Both the position numbers and the translations under genes were made by a program. From assembly GCA_963281255.1 (NCBI GenBank), contig OY725496.1, positions 3,162,001-3,226,000 of the forward strand: a DNA stretch of 64,000 bases, in the 5' to 3' direction. The first letter of the stretch is position 1. Every line of letters begins with the position of its first letter. Source of the DNA: Aphrocallistes beatrix (lineage: Eukaryota > Porifera > Hexactinellida > Sceptrulophora > Aphrocallistidae). Positions 1 to 12,200 of this stretch are shown here, piece by piece. Under the pieces are notes generated by a model that saw only the letters and a list, made by a program, of their open reading frames with translations, made no database searches and was not told where the DNA came from.

Positions 1-4
1 GGCA

Positions 5-347
5 CAGAGTTGCACGCGGGCCGAAATTTGTAATCGCGGCCCGCAATTTTAAGTTAATCCGGCCCGCAACTAAATTATTCGCCCCGCAAAAAGCCCGCAT
101 AAATATTTTTGGCCCACTTTGTAAGTTACTAACTATAGAGATACACTTAGGGAATCCTTTTATGGGAGTGAGTTTCTGCAAGCACAAATAAGTGGAAATT
201 AACAAAGTTCCATTTACGTAAGTATTCCTTAATTGGTACCTCGTGACAGTTAAAAACATCGTCTCGGTTGTCATCGCGGGGAGCCCTGCCAATATTTCCG
301 GTCCGCGGAGCCCGCAAACTATTATATTCGGCCCGCGTGCAACTCTG
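5..347. mobile_element. hAT-type MITE
   Basis: The ends are inverted repeats: CAGAGTTGCACGCGGGCCG at the left and its reverse complement ending in CAACTCTG at the right. The right flank is AGGTGGCA. The window opens with GGCA just before the left end, which fits the last four bases of an 8-bp target duplication cut by the window edge. The interior is rich in GGCCCGC and has no transposase. The CAGAG terminus and 8-bp duplication are typical of the hAT superfamily. Confidence 0.7.
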
Positions 348-1129
348 AGGTGGCACCTAAAGATGGAAGAAAACTTCAGTAACAGAAACTTTTACTCCTG
401 TTCCGTTCATTTTTGCTATTAAATTCTTTTCGGAATTTTCAAGAGAAATAGAGACTTAGCTAGCAACATATCTCAAAACCTTATTAATATGGATGGTGAA
501 AATTTACATTTCCTCCATATAGAAACACAATCCTTAATCTTATGTTTTGTATGAGCAACCAAAGTTTAGACATTGTTCTAGTAGAAATTTGACATTAAAT
601 ACAGTACAAATTTAGATGCGGGCAGGGCGGCTGAAGCAAGTTTCCAACAAACAGTGACCATATTATGTTCTTTTCACGAACCTAGATAAATATATGCAAT
701 TCCCCGCTCCAAAAGACTAGGGATTATGTCCCTACATGATTAATATTTGAGTATCGGAAGCATGCCATTAGTCTGAAAGCATTTAGCTCATGCGCGTATG
801 CAGACAGTTGAGAAGAAACGCGATAAGAGCAACCTGTAATTTATGTGGTCTTGATGAATTCAAGATGATTACCATTTTATCCATCTAGTATTCCAATATT
901 CCTTAACAACAATGAAATTGACACTGTTAACTTGTTAATTGTTCTCAGCGATATATTGTCCAAAAATAGGTCAAATGATAAATGTATAACCGAATATTCG
1001 TCTAGATAATCGATCCATATTAAGCCTTCTCAAAACAGCCTACCCTAGTCCCTCTTCGTTCCACCCCTAATTAAGTCTAATGATGACTAAATAAATAAAT
1101 TTATCCCCTAAATATTGTCTAAATAAGAT
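348..1129. other. AT-rich non-coding DNA, nothing recognised
   Basis: No exon, long ORF or clear repeat end was seen. It presumably lies in a calpain intron upstream of the first exon in the window. Confidence 0.4.
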
Positions 1130-1620
1130 TGATGTTCTTAAATTCCCCACCGTTATCGCTCTGTAGAATGTGCGGTGGTCCCAACAAACAAAATACGTCT
1201 AGAAGATTATCAACAACTTCTCGTGCTGACTTGCTCAAATGAGGGAGCATAACAAATTTGGTAAGGTGGTCCTGATATGCCATTAAGAAGTTGTATGGTC
1301 TGTTAATTTCTGGTGTATTTTGCAGGTCGATTAGGTCAATTTGGCCCCTCGAAGCAATATCTGAACACGTATTGGTTTTGTGACCGTAGATTTCAGTTGC
1401 CTTTTACATTTCTGAAGTTCGCACTCACTACACGATTTGATAAATAATTGGACCACTTCTTTGGAAATTCCGGAATACTTCTGTTTAAGCACTACTGACA
1501 TCCGGTCTCTTCCAAGGTGCCTTTCTCCCTCAGTGTGGACAGCATTTCGAAGAGCGATTCTTTGGATACGACTCTCAATAGATCCTGTGAGTTTAGCACT
1601 CGACTATATAGGAATTTAAC
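1130..1620 (-). pseudogene. Retroelement integrase core relic
   Basis: Read on the minus strand, short stretches resemble a DDE integrase core, including a QSDNGGEF motif around 1139-1163, which holds the second catalytic Asp. A DHLTKF-like stretch lies upstream of it. No frame stays open across the region, so this is a decayed fragment. The same motif occurs in the better preserved relic at 21134-21681, so both probably come from one Ty3-type or KRBA2-like family. Confidence 0.6.
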
Positions 1621-2179
1621 AGATTGTGACTGTTTTACTACATATTTTTTCCTAATATTGTAGTACCTTTGGCTATTAGCTCCGATTAGCTCTTAGAGGC
1701 CCAGAATAAATGCGGATGATATCTGTAATCTGAGCTGAACTGAGGACAGACTGATATGATTCAATGGAATTGTTGAATTTTTCCCGAGGGGATATCATGA
1801 CTGCGATTGTATTGTCTTTTGTTATAATTTTCTGTATTTATCTTCTCAAGAAATAAATGCCTAAATGTATTGCCCATAAAGTTTGTCCAATTGACGTATT
1901 TAGACAGCTCAAACTAATCCATTCCGAAACCGTCTTCGCGTGATACGTAATTGAATATGACCAGTTTTGATAACCATTATGTTCTTCTTTATTATATGTT
2001 TCGATTACGAATTGATTGCGAAGTTTGGGAATGAGCATAACTTATTTTAATGAATAAATACAATTTGAATCCTAAAATTATATCGTTATCGTGATGAAAA
2101 CACATGATATTTTAAAAGGCTTTCAAACACTTAAAATTAGTACACTGAAGTTAAAAATAACCCATGATATTCTATTTCC
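1621..2179. other. Non-coding DNA, nothing recognised
   Basis: AT-rich sequence with only short random ORFs. No calpain exon was found here. Confidence 0.4.
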
Positions 2180-2287
2180 AGTGGAAACGCATTTTGACTA
2201 GTCGAAACGCGTTTCGACTAGAAAGTCAGTCAAAACGCGTTTCGACTAGTTGAAACGCGTTTCGACTGGAAACGCATTCTGACTGCA
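2180..2287. repeat. Cluster of GTCGAAACGCGTTTCGAC palindromes
   Basis: Near-identical palindromic units built on GAAACGCGTTTC recur about six times in about 110 bp, with variants of the flanking GTC/GAC. They abut a (TA)n tract and then a Helitron-like copy. They may be the end of a foldback element; no superfamily can be assigned. Confidence 0.65.
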
Positions 2288-2310
2288 ACATATATATATA
2301 TATATATATA

Positions 2311-2805
2311 TCTGTAACGAATTGATTGAAGAAACTGCCGGGCGCAGAAGGCTGATTTTTGGCATGTGGGAGTTTTTTTGGCTATGGCTCCAGTAAGTTC
2401 TGAGTTCAGAGCAAAATGTCGACTCATCATGGAATTATGACGTCATTGTCACATTTTTAAAAGTTAAGCAACACAGTTATTCGGGCATAACTCAGCCATT
2501 ATAGGAGATAGAAGGCTGAAATTTTAATAGAATCTGTATACTAACATATCTCACATATGATGCGACTTTCATCGAAAAATGATGACTCATCACTTTGTTA
2601 TGACGTCATCATTACGCATCAAAATTTTAAAATTGACAATTTGGTGATTTTTCGAGTGATTTCGATTTTAAAACTAAGATGGACATATTTAGAGATGATA
2701 TCTCCCTTATAATTAACCAATGTCACCTCCAGGCGACCGAAGGGAGCCTCCGGCGGACACGAAGTGTCCGCCAGCCGCGCAGCGCAAGCAAGCGAAGCGC
2801 ACTTG
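2311..2805 (+). mobile_element. Non-autonomous Helitron-like element, copy 1
   Basis: This is one of more than a dozen copies of a family of about 500 bp. It starts TCTGTAACGAATTGATTGAAG after a (TA)n tract and ends with a GC-rich segment closing in CAAGCG-AAGCG-CACTTG followed by T. Most copies end CAAGCGAAGCGCGCTTG, a 6-bp hairpin at the very 3' end. A TC 5' end, a 3' hairpin, no inverted repeats, no target duplication and insertion next to T fit a Helitron. The 3' CTTG differs from the usual CTRR, so the class is likely but not proven. Confidence 0.6.
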
Positions 2806-2923
2806 TATATACTATTTCGCATATCATAATACCATTATTCTGATGTTTTTTTAATATTTCCTATTCATTTTAACGTCTAAATCATGTAGCAATGTAATAA
2901 GCTAAATGCCTATATCTAAATAG

Positions 2924-3106
2924 GAAAGAGTTCAATTGGGCCTAACCTTTTCTAATGATGGAGAATTTTGGATGGATTTCGAAGACTTTAAGAGGGAATT
3001 CACCGATTTGGAGATTTGCCATTCTTCTATTGATGCCTTGGATGAGGATGAGAACATCACAAGTTGGAACTTATCTCTATTTTCTGGTGGATGGTCTAAG
3101 CAGAAG
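2924..3106 (+). CDS. Calpain exon a: start of C2-like domain
   Basis: The acceptor is ..AATAG before GAAAGAG. The encoded ERVQLGL then NDGEFWMDFEDF matches the junction between the protease core and the C2-like domain in calpains. The donor is AAG|GTTTGT in phase 0. The next exon continues with DTAGGCRNY, the expected family order. Confidence 0.88.
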
Positions 3107-3168
3107 GTTTGTGAAAATCTAGTGTTCTATTGTACCCTTACTATTAAAACTCGATTAATGTATGTATG

Positions 3169-3203
<35 letters not shown>

Positions 3204-6200
3204 ACTACCCCCTAATATCCTTTCCCCATATACCCTTGAACAAGGACCCCATAATAGAACCCAAGACGTCTTCTATGACGCCACCACTTCCTCAATAGTC
3301 CCTATCACCCAACCTTTCCGAAACCCTGCTCCCATTCATACCTCCTCTAACCACCCCTCCCGAAAGCAAATTCAAAAAAGCTTCTTCACACCAGTTCACC
3401 GCTCTTCAAGCTTATGCTCTCACCCTAGGGAGACTCTTAACAACTTCTTCCTACGATATTTCCCAGCTCTCTGCCGAGCAGGCCACCCCCCATCCGATAT
3501 AGCAGCAGCTATTACGGACTTATTCTATTTCCCCCAGTTAACTGACAAACCCCCCCCCCCCCTCCTCGTTCCCTATACTTTACTCCTACTCCCAACTAAG
3601 ACCCACCCGCCACCAGCTCGAACCCCTTCGACGACCCAACTATGACGACTTTCACCTAGTTCCCAAGCTACCATTAGCACCCCTCCAAGCCTCCGTAACA
3701 AGAAGCTTCCCCAGTCGCTCAAACGACCACCACTACTTCTCCTGCACAAAGCGTTGTGACGTATGCGCAAACTATGAGCAAATCTTCCACACCCCAATAA
3801 ATTTTCCATTTGAGCCATGCTGGAACCTTCGCGTTGTCTACTTACTCCATCACCCCTATGTCAAAGACTTCATGTACATAGGCCAAACAGGAGCCACCCC
3901 ACACATCACTAAACAACTCCCCCATAACCACCGCCTAGCGCGACACCTTCAGAAATGCCCTCAAACTAAATGGCAAATACTGAAAGCTATTCCCTGTGAA
4001 TACAGTACTCCTACACGCCTTGATACCTCCTTAGAGCGACAAGCAGCTCTAAAACTTCAAGCCCAAAACCCAGAGATAACTTTTATCTTTCATAACCCAG
4101 ATGACTATTACAGCAAAGTCACCTCAGCCGAACAACCCCTCCTTATTACTGAGGATTGAGACCCCTTCATAGTATAGTCCCCAACTTCATAATATATGTG
4201 CTACTCCTCCTTACAATATTATTCCTATCAACCCATTTACTTCTGATGAGCCTTTTGCATAAGGCGAAAGCATTCTATATTTATCTTTGCTAATAAACTG
4301 ACTCTCTTATAAAATTGTCAAATCCTATCTCGCTATATATATATATATATAAGTTGACTAATTCATGAATTATCAATGAATTACTCAAAATTTTAAACCA
4401 AAATAATGAAAAAAAATATTTGATATTTCGCTTAGGGACTGAGCAATGTTAGAGGTATATAACATGAGCAACCTTTTAACCACTTTTGGGCATTGAATCT
4501 GCACTAATGTTTGAGATTTTGAATAATTCATTAATTGAATAATTCATAATTCTTCATCATCTTTCAATGAATTAGTCAACTTATATATATTTTTTTTTTC
4601 AGGGGAGTGCTAGAACCCCTTGAGGGGATGGCTACTGCAGGGCTTGATAGACTTCAGAACCACAGAGGGGGGTAAAAGAGTTCTAAATTTTTTTCAGTGG
4701 GGCTAGATGCAACCCTGGCCATAGGTCATAGGTCACTACCCTTGACCCAGTGACCCTTGAGAACATGACCAAATTGTAAGAGGGCATTAGTCGATCGTGA
4801 AAAAGAAGATCTCGATCCTAGCTGATATTATGATCAGCGATCCTGATCAAGATCAAAATTACAAAAAGGATCGCGAACCCGATCTCGATCATTTCTCCGA
4901 TTATTTTTGTAGCAATATCGTGATGGAAGAAAGCTCAAATTAGTGACAACATAGAAAAATAGAATAAATTGATATGTTGAAGAGAGAAGGCAATACAGAT
5001 CTCCAAAAATGATCGGGCTAAACAATATCGCGACCTCCATCCGATCGTTCAAAATATAAAGGATCGCCCATCCTCACTCGATCGTGGATCCTAACGCCAT
5101 ACCTAATTGAAATTATGATGTGTGCATACATGCCAACTTGATGATAAAAGCGGGACGCAGCGTTGAATTAAGCGAGACAGCGGAACGTGATAGAAAAGTA
5201 TTATACATGGAATCAAAAAAAAATTGTATAATGGAGAAATTTCATGTAAAAACGGGACACTCGTCAAAATTAGTTCAAATTTTTTACGTTGAATATTTAT
5301 TGATCACTCTTTGTACATGTGTTCTTTTAGCCCTATCGAATCATGTTAGTGGTAGGCACTCGACTAGGTCACCTTAGTCGCGGTCAAATCAATGTTTTCA
5401 AAAATGACAGTCCGGTTGCCTATGAACTGGATGGTCCGATACCAATTCAATTGACCTTCTGAGAGTATTGGTATTTTCCTATGAATAACTTATGCTATAA
5501 ATTTCAGCTCAAAATATTAAGTTTCAACCCCTGTGCACGCTTGAACATTCAGAATTCGCCGATTGCTGGACAAAAGTCCTCCTTTCTGAAAATCTCTCTA
5601 AATGACCACATACAGTCGAAACCGGGTTTTTCTCACTCCGGTTTATCCTTTCTTATCGATTTTTTCTTACTATTTCAGAATCTTAATTATCTAAAAAATT
5701 CCAAATCTATATTAATTTCCATCTGTTTTTCTTACAGTTTGAACCTGTAAAGAAATAGTAAGAAAAAACCGGTTTCGACTGTATATGGTTGATTTATGCA
5801 TATTTGAACTCTAGAATGCTCATGATTTAGTTCAATAATGAGTCGATAATCAATGAGAATTAATTAACTAAAATCAACATAAATAAACAATAGAATCAAG
5901 TTCAATCAATGTATTGACTTGAAACATGGTACTAAGTGTATAATATAGATAAACATATAAAACAAATACGGAATGATTATGCTTGTGAATGCCGTCTGGG
6001 CTAAAGACTCTCCTCGTGCCCCTCATATATTGTACAAATGTGCTGAAAAGTAAGCGATATTTTTCACATTTAAACGAACAAAATGACGTGAAAATATCGC
6101 GTAAATGAATAAATGACCAGGGCTTTTGATTATAATCAAAAGGCTTGGACGCATATAATTATATGCGTCCAGGGATTTGACAATAATACATGGAAGTTGG

Positions 6201-9200
6201 CAGGTGTGGAGTTTTTCTAATGACTGCAATCAGTTAGAATACTGCATAATAAATTAATAATTAATATAATTATATGTCCAAATCTTAATATTCTTGATTA
6301 CAGTTTGTTTATACCCTCTAATAGGACACAGCAGGTGGTTGTAGAAATTACAGCACATTTCATAAGAATCCGAATTTTGTGATTGATCTCAAAGAAGATG
6401 CTGATGGCGATGGTATGTGTTCTGTTATAATCGCTCTAATGCAGAAAGACTGTAGGAAGCAAAAAAAGCTTGGAGTTCAAGAGAACTCAATTGGGTTCAC
6501 TGTATACAAACACCCTACATCTTCCACAGAACTGTGTAAAGAATTCTTTCTCTATAACAAGTCTACTGGAAATAGTGGCGCCTTCACCAATCTCAGAGAG
6601 GTCACAGGTATTATTCTATTTACAACAGAACTTCGCATTAGCTAATATCTACTAAAAGTTTCTTTCATAAATCATTTTCTTTCCATTGGTTATAAAAATA
6701 CCGCAGAGATTTAATCTAGTGAATTCCAAAAGAATAAAGCTATGTACCTATATATTATTATAGGGTGGAGCGAGGGAAGTGACCCCGCGTTCCATCGCTA
6801 CAATATTATGCTTACGTCATGCTAAGTCGGCAAAAATCTCAAATCTGGCTAAAGTGGCTAAATGACTTAACATTTTATTTGTGTATTCTCACAATAGGTT
6901 GGAAGCACACTCATCCCGTCTGTAAGGGGATTTTTTATATATAATACATATATATCTATATATCCATAGCCTACTGTATATAAGGCCTCACAGTAACTTG
7001 CGGATTTGGGACTAGGGATGCGGAGGAAGACCGTTGAACTAATACATGAGCTGCCTTAAATCATTTACAAAGCACAATAGAGCTTAGGAATGTATTATCA
7101 GCATATATAAATATGGTGTCAAAGTACCCATATCCGTTGTTAAAAATTTGATTAGTGGTTGCGCAATAGGTTATATTTGTGACAAATTTGGTGATTTTCA
7201 GAGGCCGTTTAGGGGCACCTCTAAGTGTTTTTATTGTAAAATTTTTCGCATAGAACTGAGATGTGAATGAGTTAATACGAAAAATTTGATTATCAAATGT
7301 GACCAATATGGTACATTGTCGAATATCTTATAAACTATTGAATTTAGAGGTCGAAATTATATTATCATTTAATAGGAAGTATATTCGCTTTAGTATATTA
7401 GTATATTCGCTATCAAATGGAATTACATTTGAATGTGTAGCTATTGCAGTTTTCAAGATATGACCCCAACTAACCAAAACACGTTTCCATAGCAACACTG
7501 GAATGTACCAACATTCCATGAAAAAATTCCAAATTTTTCGTATTAACTCATTCACATCTCAGTTCTATGCGAAAAATTTTACAATAAAAACACTTAGAGG
7601 TGCCCCTAAACGGCCTCTGAAAATCACCAAATTTGTCACAAATATAACCTATTCCGCAACCATATGGTGACTAATCAATTTTTAACAACGGATATGGGTA
7701 CTTTGACACCATATTTATATATGCTGATAATACATTCCTAAGCTCTATTGTGCTTTGTAAATGATTTAAGGCAGCTCATGTATTAGTTCATCGGTCTTCC
7801 TCCGCATCCCTAGTCCCAAATCCGCAAGTTACTGTGAGGCCTTATATACAGTAGGCTATGATATATCCTTACTATTAAAACTCGATTAATGTGTATATAA
7901 TATATATACCTTAAACTGGGGCGACTTTGGCCCTAAGAGGTTGCTTTGACCCACAATAGCAATTTTAATAAATATACTCAAACCTAGAAATATTGCGGTT
8001 TAAATACCTTTGGATATATTGAGAGTTTCATTCAACATATTATCAATGTGATTGCATTGATTCATAAGTTTTAGTATATTTTATTAAAATTGCTATTGTG
8101 GGACAAAGCAACCTCTTAGTCGCCCCAGTCGCCCCAGTTTACGGTATATATATCTGTAACGAATTGATTGAAGAAACTGCCAGGTACAGAAAGCTGATTT
8201 TTGCATGCAGGGGTCTTTTGGCTATGGCTCCACTAAGTTCTGACCTCAGACGAAAATGTCGACTCATCATGGAATTGTGACGTCATTGTCACCTTTTTTA
8301 TAATTAGAAATTTCAGTTTTTCGACCATAACTCAGCCATTTTTGGTGATAGAAGGCTGAATTTTTAATAGAATCTGTATATTAATATACCTCATGCAACA
8401 ATCATCAAAAAATGATGACTCATCACTTTGTTATGACGTCATCATTACTCATCAAAAATTTTAAAAATTGACAAATTTGGTGATTTTTTCGTGCGATATC
8501 GATTATAACAGTAGGACAGATGTATTTAGAGATGTTATCTCCATTATAATTAATCAATGTGACCCCAGGCGCCCGCAGGGCGCCTCCAGCGGACACAAAG
8601 TGTCCGTCAGCCTCGCAGCGCAAGCAAGCGAAGCGCGCTTGTGACCTATAATGACCTGAAATACAAAGTATTAATTGATTCTAGCAATTTTCGCGATATT
8701 ATGTACTGTGCAATGTTATAAGTGGAGAATGGGAGAATAGGTAAATTGCCGTCTCAAGCAGTCCATTATATAGATTCCCCTGCACAAGAATTGGATATGA
8801 ATTTTCTCCTCTATATTCCGTCCAAAAATTGCAGAACCTACAGAAGGGTTTAATAATATTCTGATCTGATGCTGAAAATGAGTATCCCTATCCCAGTTAG
8901 TAAAACAGATGTTGTTTCCAAATCACTACAGCAGCTAGTTCAGGAACATGATATTTCTGGCGATCACCGTGTTAAGTTTCTAAAGCAAGTCCTGATTCAA
9001 GATCCATCTGGCATCCGCTGACAAAATTAGTGGGGCAAAGACCGGATTGTAGTATGCTTCCACATTCTTGGATGAGATATTGTGTCATCATCCCATGAAT
9101 CTGAAAACACACTCCCATTCCTCTGTCTGAGGCGTTTTTAAGGCGTAGATATGTAATAATATTAATGTTTATGTTACACTTCGTGTCTATTATACATATA

Positions 9201-12200
9201 ACAACACCCAATTTAAATCAAGCTGCTTAATTATTTTCTTTTAGCAAGGCTCAACCTATCACCGGGCCGTTATATAATAGTACCGTGCCTCTTTCATCCT
9301 GCCAAAGAAGGAGAGTTCTTGTTACGGATTTTCACAGAGAATTCTCTCATGCATTCTAATAACGCGGGACCTGATAGTACGCCTTTCGATGGTGATACAG
9401 TTGCAGACAGCAGTCAGGCTAATCCTGGAGAGGATATATCATCGTCCAGACTTGAAATGGGGAAACATGTACGCCATTATATTTGTAATATTTTTTGTCC
9501 GTACGGCGCTACTGCGAAATATAACAGTCCGATTTTAACCAAAGTTGCATGTAGGATCTATTTATGGTGTTCATAGATGTGCACCGTCATTTTTTTCGCG
9601 AAATCTCTAATAAGCGTATATTCATATTTTAATATCTCAGCGACTAACTAAAGGTATTTAAGACCGAGCGGCGGGGCACCCATCCCCCGTAAATTATTTT
9701 TTCATCTTATGCGGTCAAATATCGATCTACAGCTATTTTTGTTACTCATAGAGAAGGAAACTGGTAATATTTTAGATTTTAATTTCTTCGTATTTGCTTA
9801 CATTCGATTCAAATAGTAAATACATCTTAAACGTATGCTAGAGGCTAGCTTTCAACACTTTGTATGGGTGATATACTCTGAAAATCGAATTGGGAAAAAA
9901 TATTAAAATATTTTTGTGCGAAATTTTAATCTTATAGTAACGTATTTATTTGAGAGTCACTGAAAGAGCGTCTGTGACGGGTGCAAAGTGTCCTCCGGAA
10001 GCGTAAACATGCGAAACTCATTTAACTTGTTGATTATGATATGAATTAAGTAATATGTCCCGGAAAAATAAGAAAAAAATTGCAGATGAAATTCAGTTTT
10101 ATCTATTTTTCAAAAATTATTTGTATAATCTGAGAACATCTCCTATCTTTAATTCGAATATTCGTTCTTTGCTTCTCAACAATAGATCGCTCATCAAAAA
10201 CATCAAAATGGGTTCCTTGTCATCTGAACCCACTCCTGAAAGTCACTTTGAAGAGTGTGTCATTTGATAACTTTAATTTTATTATTATTTATCTTATATA
10301 TTAAAATGCTAGGATTTTTTGTTTTTTTTGTTTTTGTGTTTGTCCGAATTGATTGAAGAATTGGGAAATCATAGAGATGTGAAAATTGGCATGTAGGTGT
10401 CAAATGATATGAGTACGATTAAGTTCTAAGATCTAAACGAAATTTTCACATCTCTGCAAAAAAAATGGAAAACAATTTTTCACACCTTTTCTATTCAAAA
10501 TAAATGACTATCATAATAGAAATCATTGTACAAGTATGGCACTACAATAGATCGTCATTGTTATTAATACTTCAAAGCCACAACTTATGTTTGATATCTT
10601 AATTATTTTAAATGTATTATAGTGTATGGCAATAAAAAAGATTATCTGCATATTTTCACACCTTTATATACATATTTTCATACCATTTGATGAATTTTGA
10701 AAATAATGCTAGAGACTAGCTTCCAACGAGTGACATGGGGTTTTCAGGGGTGTAGATTTCGAATATCATATTTTTCAGATCTATATGATAGATTATTTGT
10801 TTACTTTTGTTTACAATATATACCTAAAGTAAACAAATTACAAAAATAGGCTAGAGACTAGCTTCCAACGGTTGACATGGGGGTTTTAGTGTTGTAGATT
10901 TCGAATATTATATCTTCGGATCCATATGAGAAATTATTTGTTAACCTTTGTTACAATATTTATATAAAATAAAAAAATTCCCGAAATAGGTTAGATTGAG
11001 TAACTTCAGGCGCCCGCAAGGTGACTCTGCGGACACGCAGTGTCCGCAAGCCCGGCAGCGCAAGCAAGCGAAGCGCGCTTGTATTATTTATATTCTCTTT
11101 AGATGTTCGTTCGAATAGCTGGCAGTGACGGAAGAATTGATGGTGATGAGTTAATCGATCTTCTCACTGGTGTTTTGAGCAGAGACTTGAAGAAAAATAT
11201 TTTAGATAGAGATACCTGCAGAGCTCTTATACAACTTGAAGATAGAGACAGAGCAGGCTCTCTAAACTTCGAGCAGTGTCAAGTGCTGTTGGGCTATATT
11301 GGACGTTGGAAAGGCGTGTTTAGGAGAATGGATGAAACCCACAGTCATCTTATTAGCAAACACCAGGCAAGTTTTTATCATTAGTATAGTCATACATAAT
11401 ATTGCATCAAAGCATGAACTCTAAAGATAAGGTGCTGGAAACGAAATAGAAATTTTGGACCAGGAATATATTACAAATGCATTGAGATAACATTGTAAAA
11501 TTGCTCCCAAAGAACTACCTACGTACATTTGTAAGAATTTATATTAATTTTCTAAACCAAACGTCTATTCCATATTTGCCAATTTACAAGTACTTATGGT
11601 CTTAATGTAGAAATTTTAGATCTAATTTTTCTCATTTAATATAGTTGCAACTCCCTTACTAAGTTGTCTGAATACAATGACCCTTACTGATTGTTAAAAA
11701 AGAACCAAAAAATCATGCCAAGAACCGAAGCATTCTGGATTTGATAACTCCAGCCTTGATTAATAAATCATTTTGACAGCCCCAGCAGTGATGTAGTTGG
11801 TTCCAATGCCACTTAGAGGCAAAACCAGCTAATAGCAGCACAATGGGAATATTTTTGTCCCGGTATGGCACTTGTATATGTACATACCAATAATCATACT
11901 CTACGATGTACTACTACTACAAACTACTATAGGAATTACTTAGTGAAATTTACAAGTATTATCAATCGATTTTACGTATTTTCTGTAATTTCTTCCCTTG
12001 CTTTGACAAAGCAGGATTTCCTAATCTTTTTCGAATTCAATATTTGTGGAGAGATTTGTGTTGTATTTCCTGGCTAAGAGAATATACTATAATTGGACGT
12101 TTTCATTAACTGACTTCGTTTTTTCGCTATGTTTCTGGTGTTATATGGGGGAAACTCTTTTCAATAGGATGGATAAGTGTGTTTTGTGAAGTCTGCTTAA

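Noticed and set aside
3166-3645. Proline/threonine-rich ORF of 159 aa as a separate gene
   Set aside because: Starts in a TA microsatellite and overlaps the 5' part of the Penelope-like relic in a broken frame.
6379-6645. Stand-alone small gene
   Set aside because: It is the inner part of calpain exon b; the upstream residues and the splice sites place it within the calpain gene.
2436-8690. TGACGTCA palindromes as CREB/ATF sites
   Set aside because: They recur at the same place in every Helitron-like copy, so they are part of the repeat and not evidence of host regulation.
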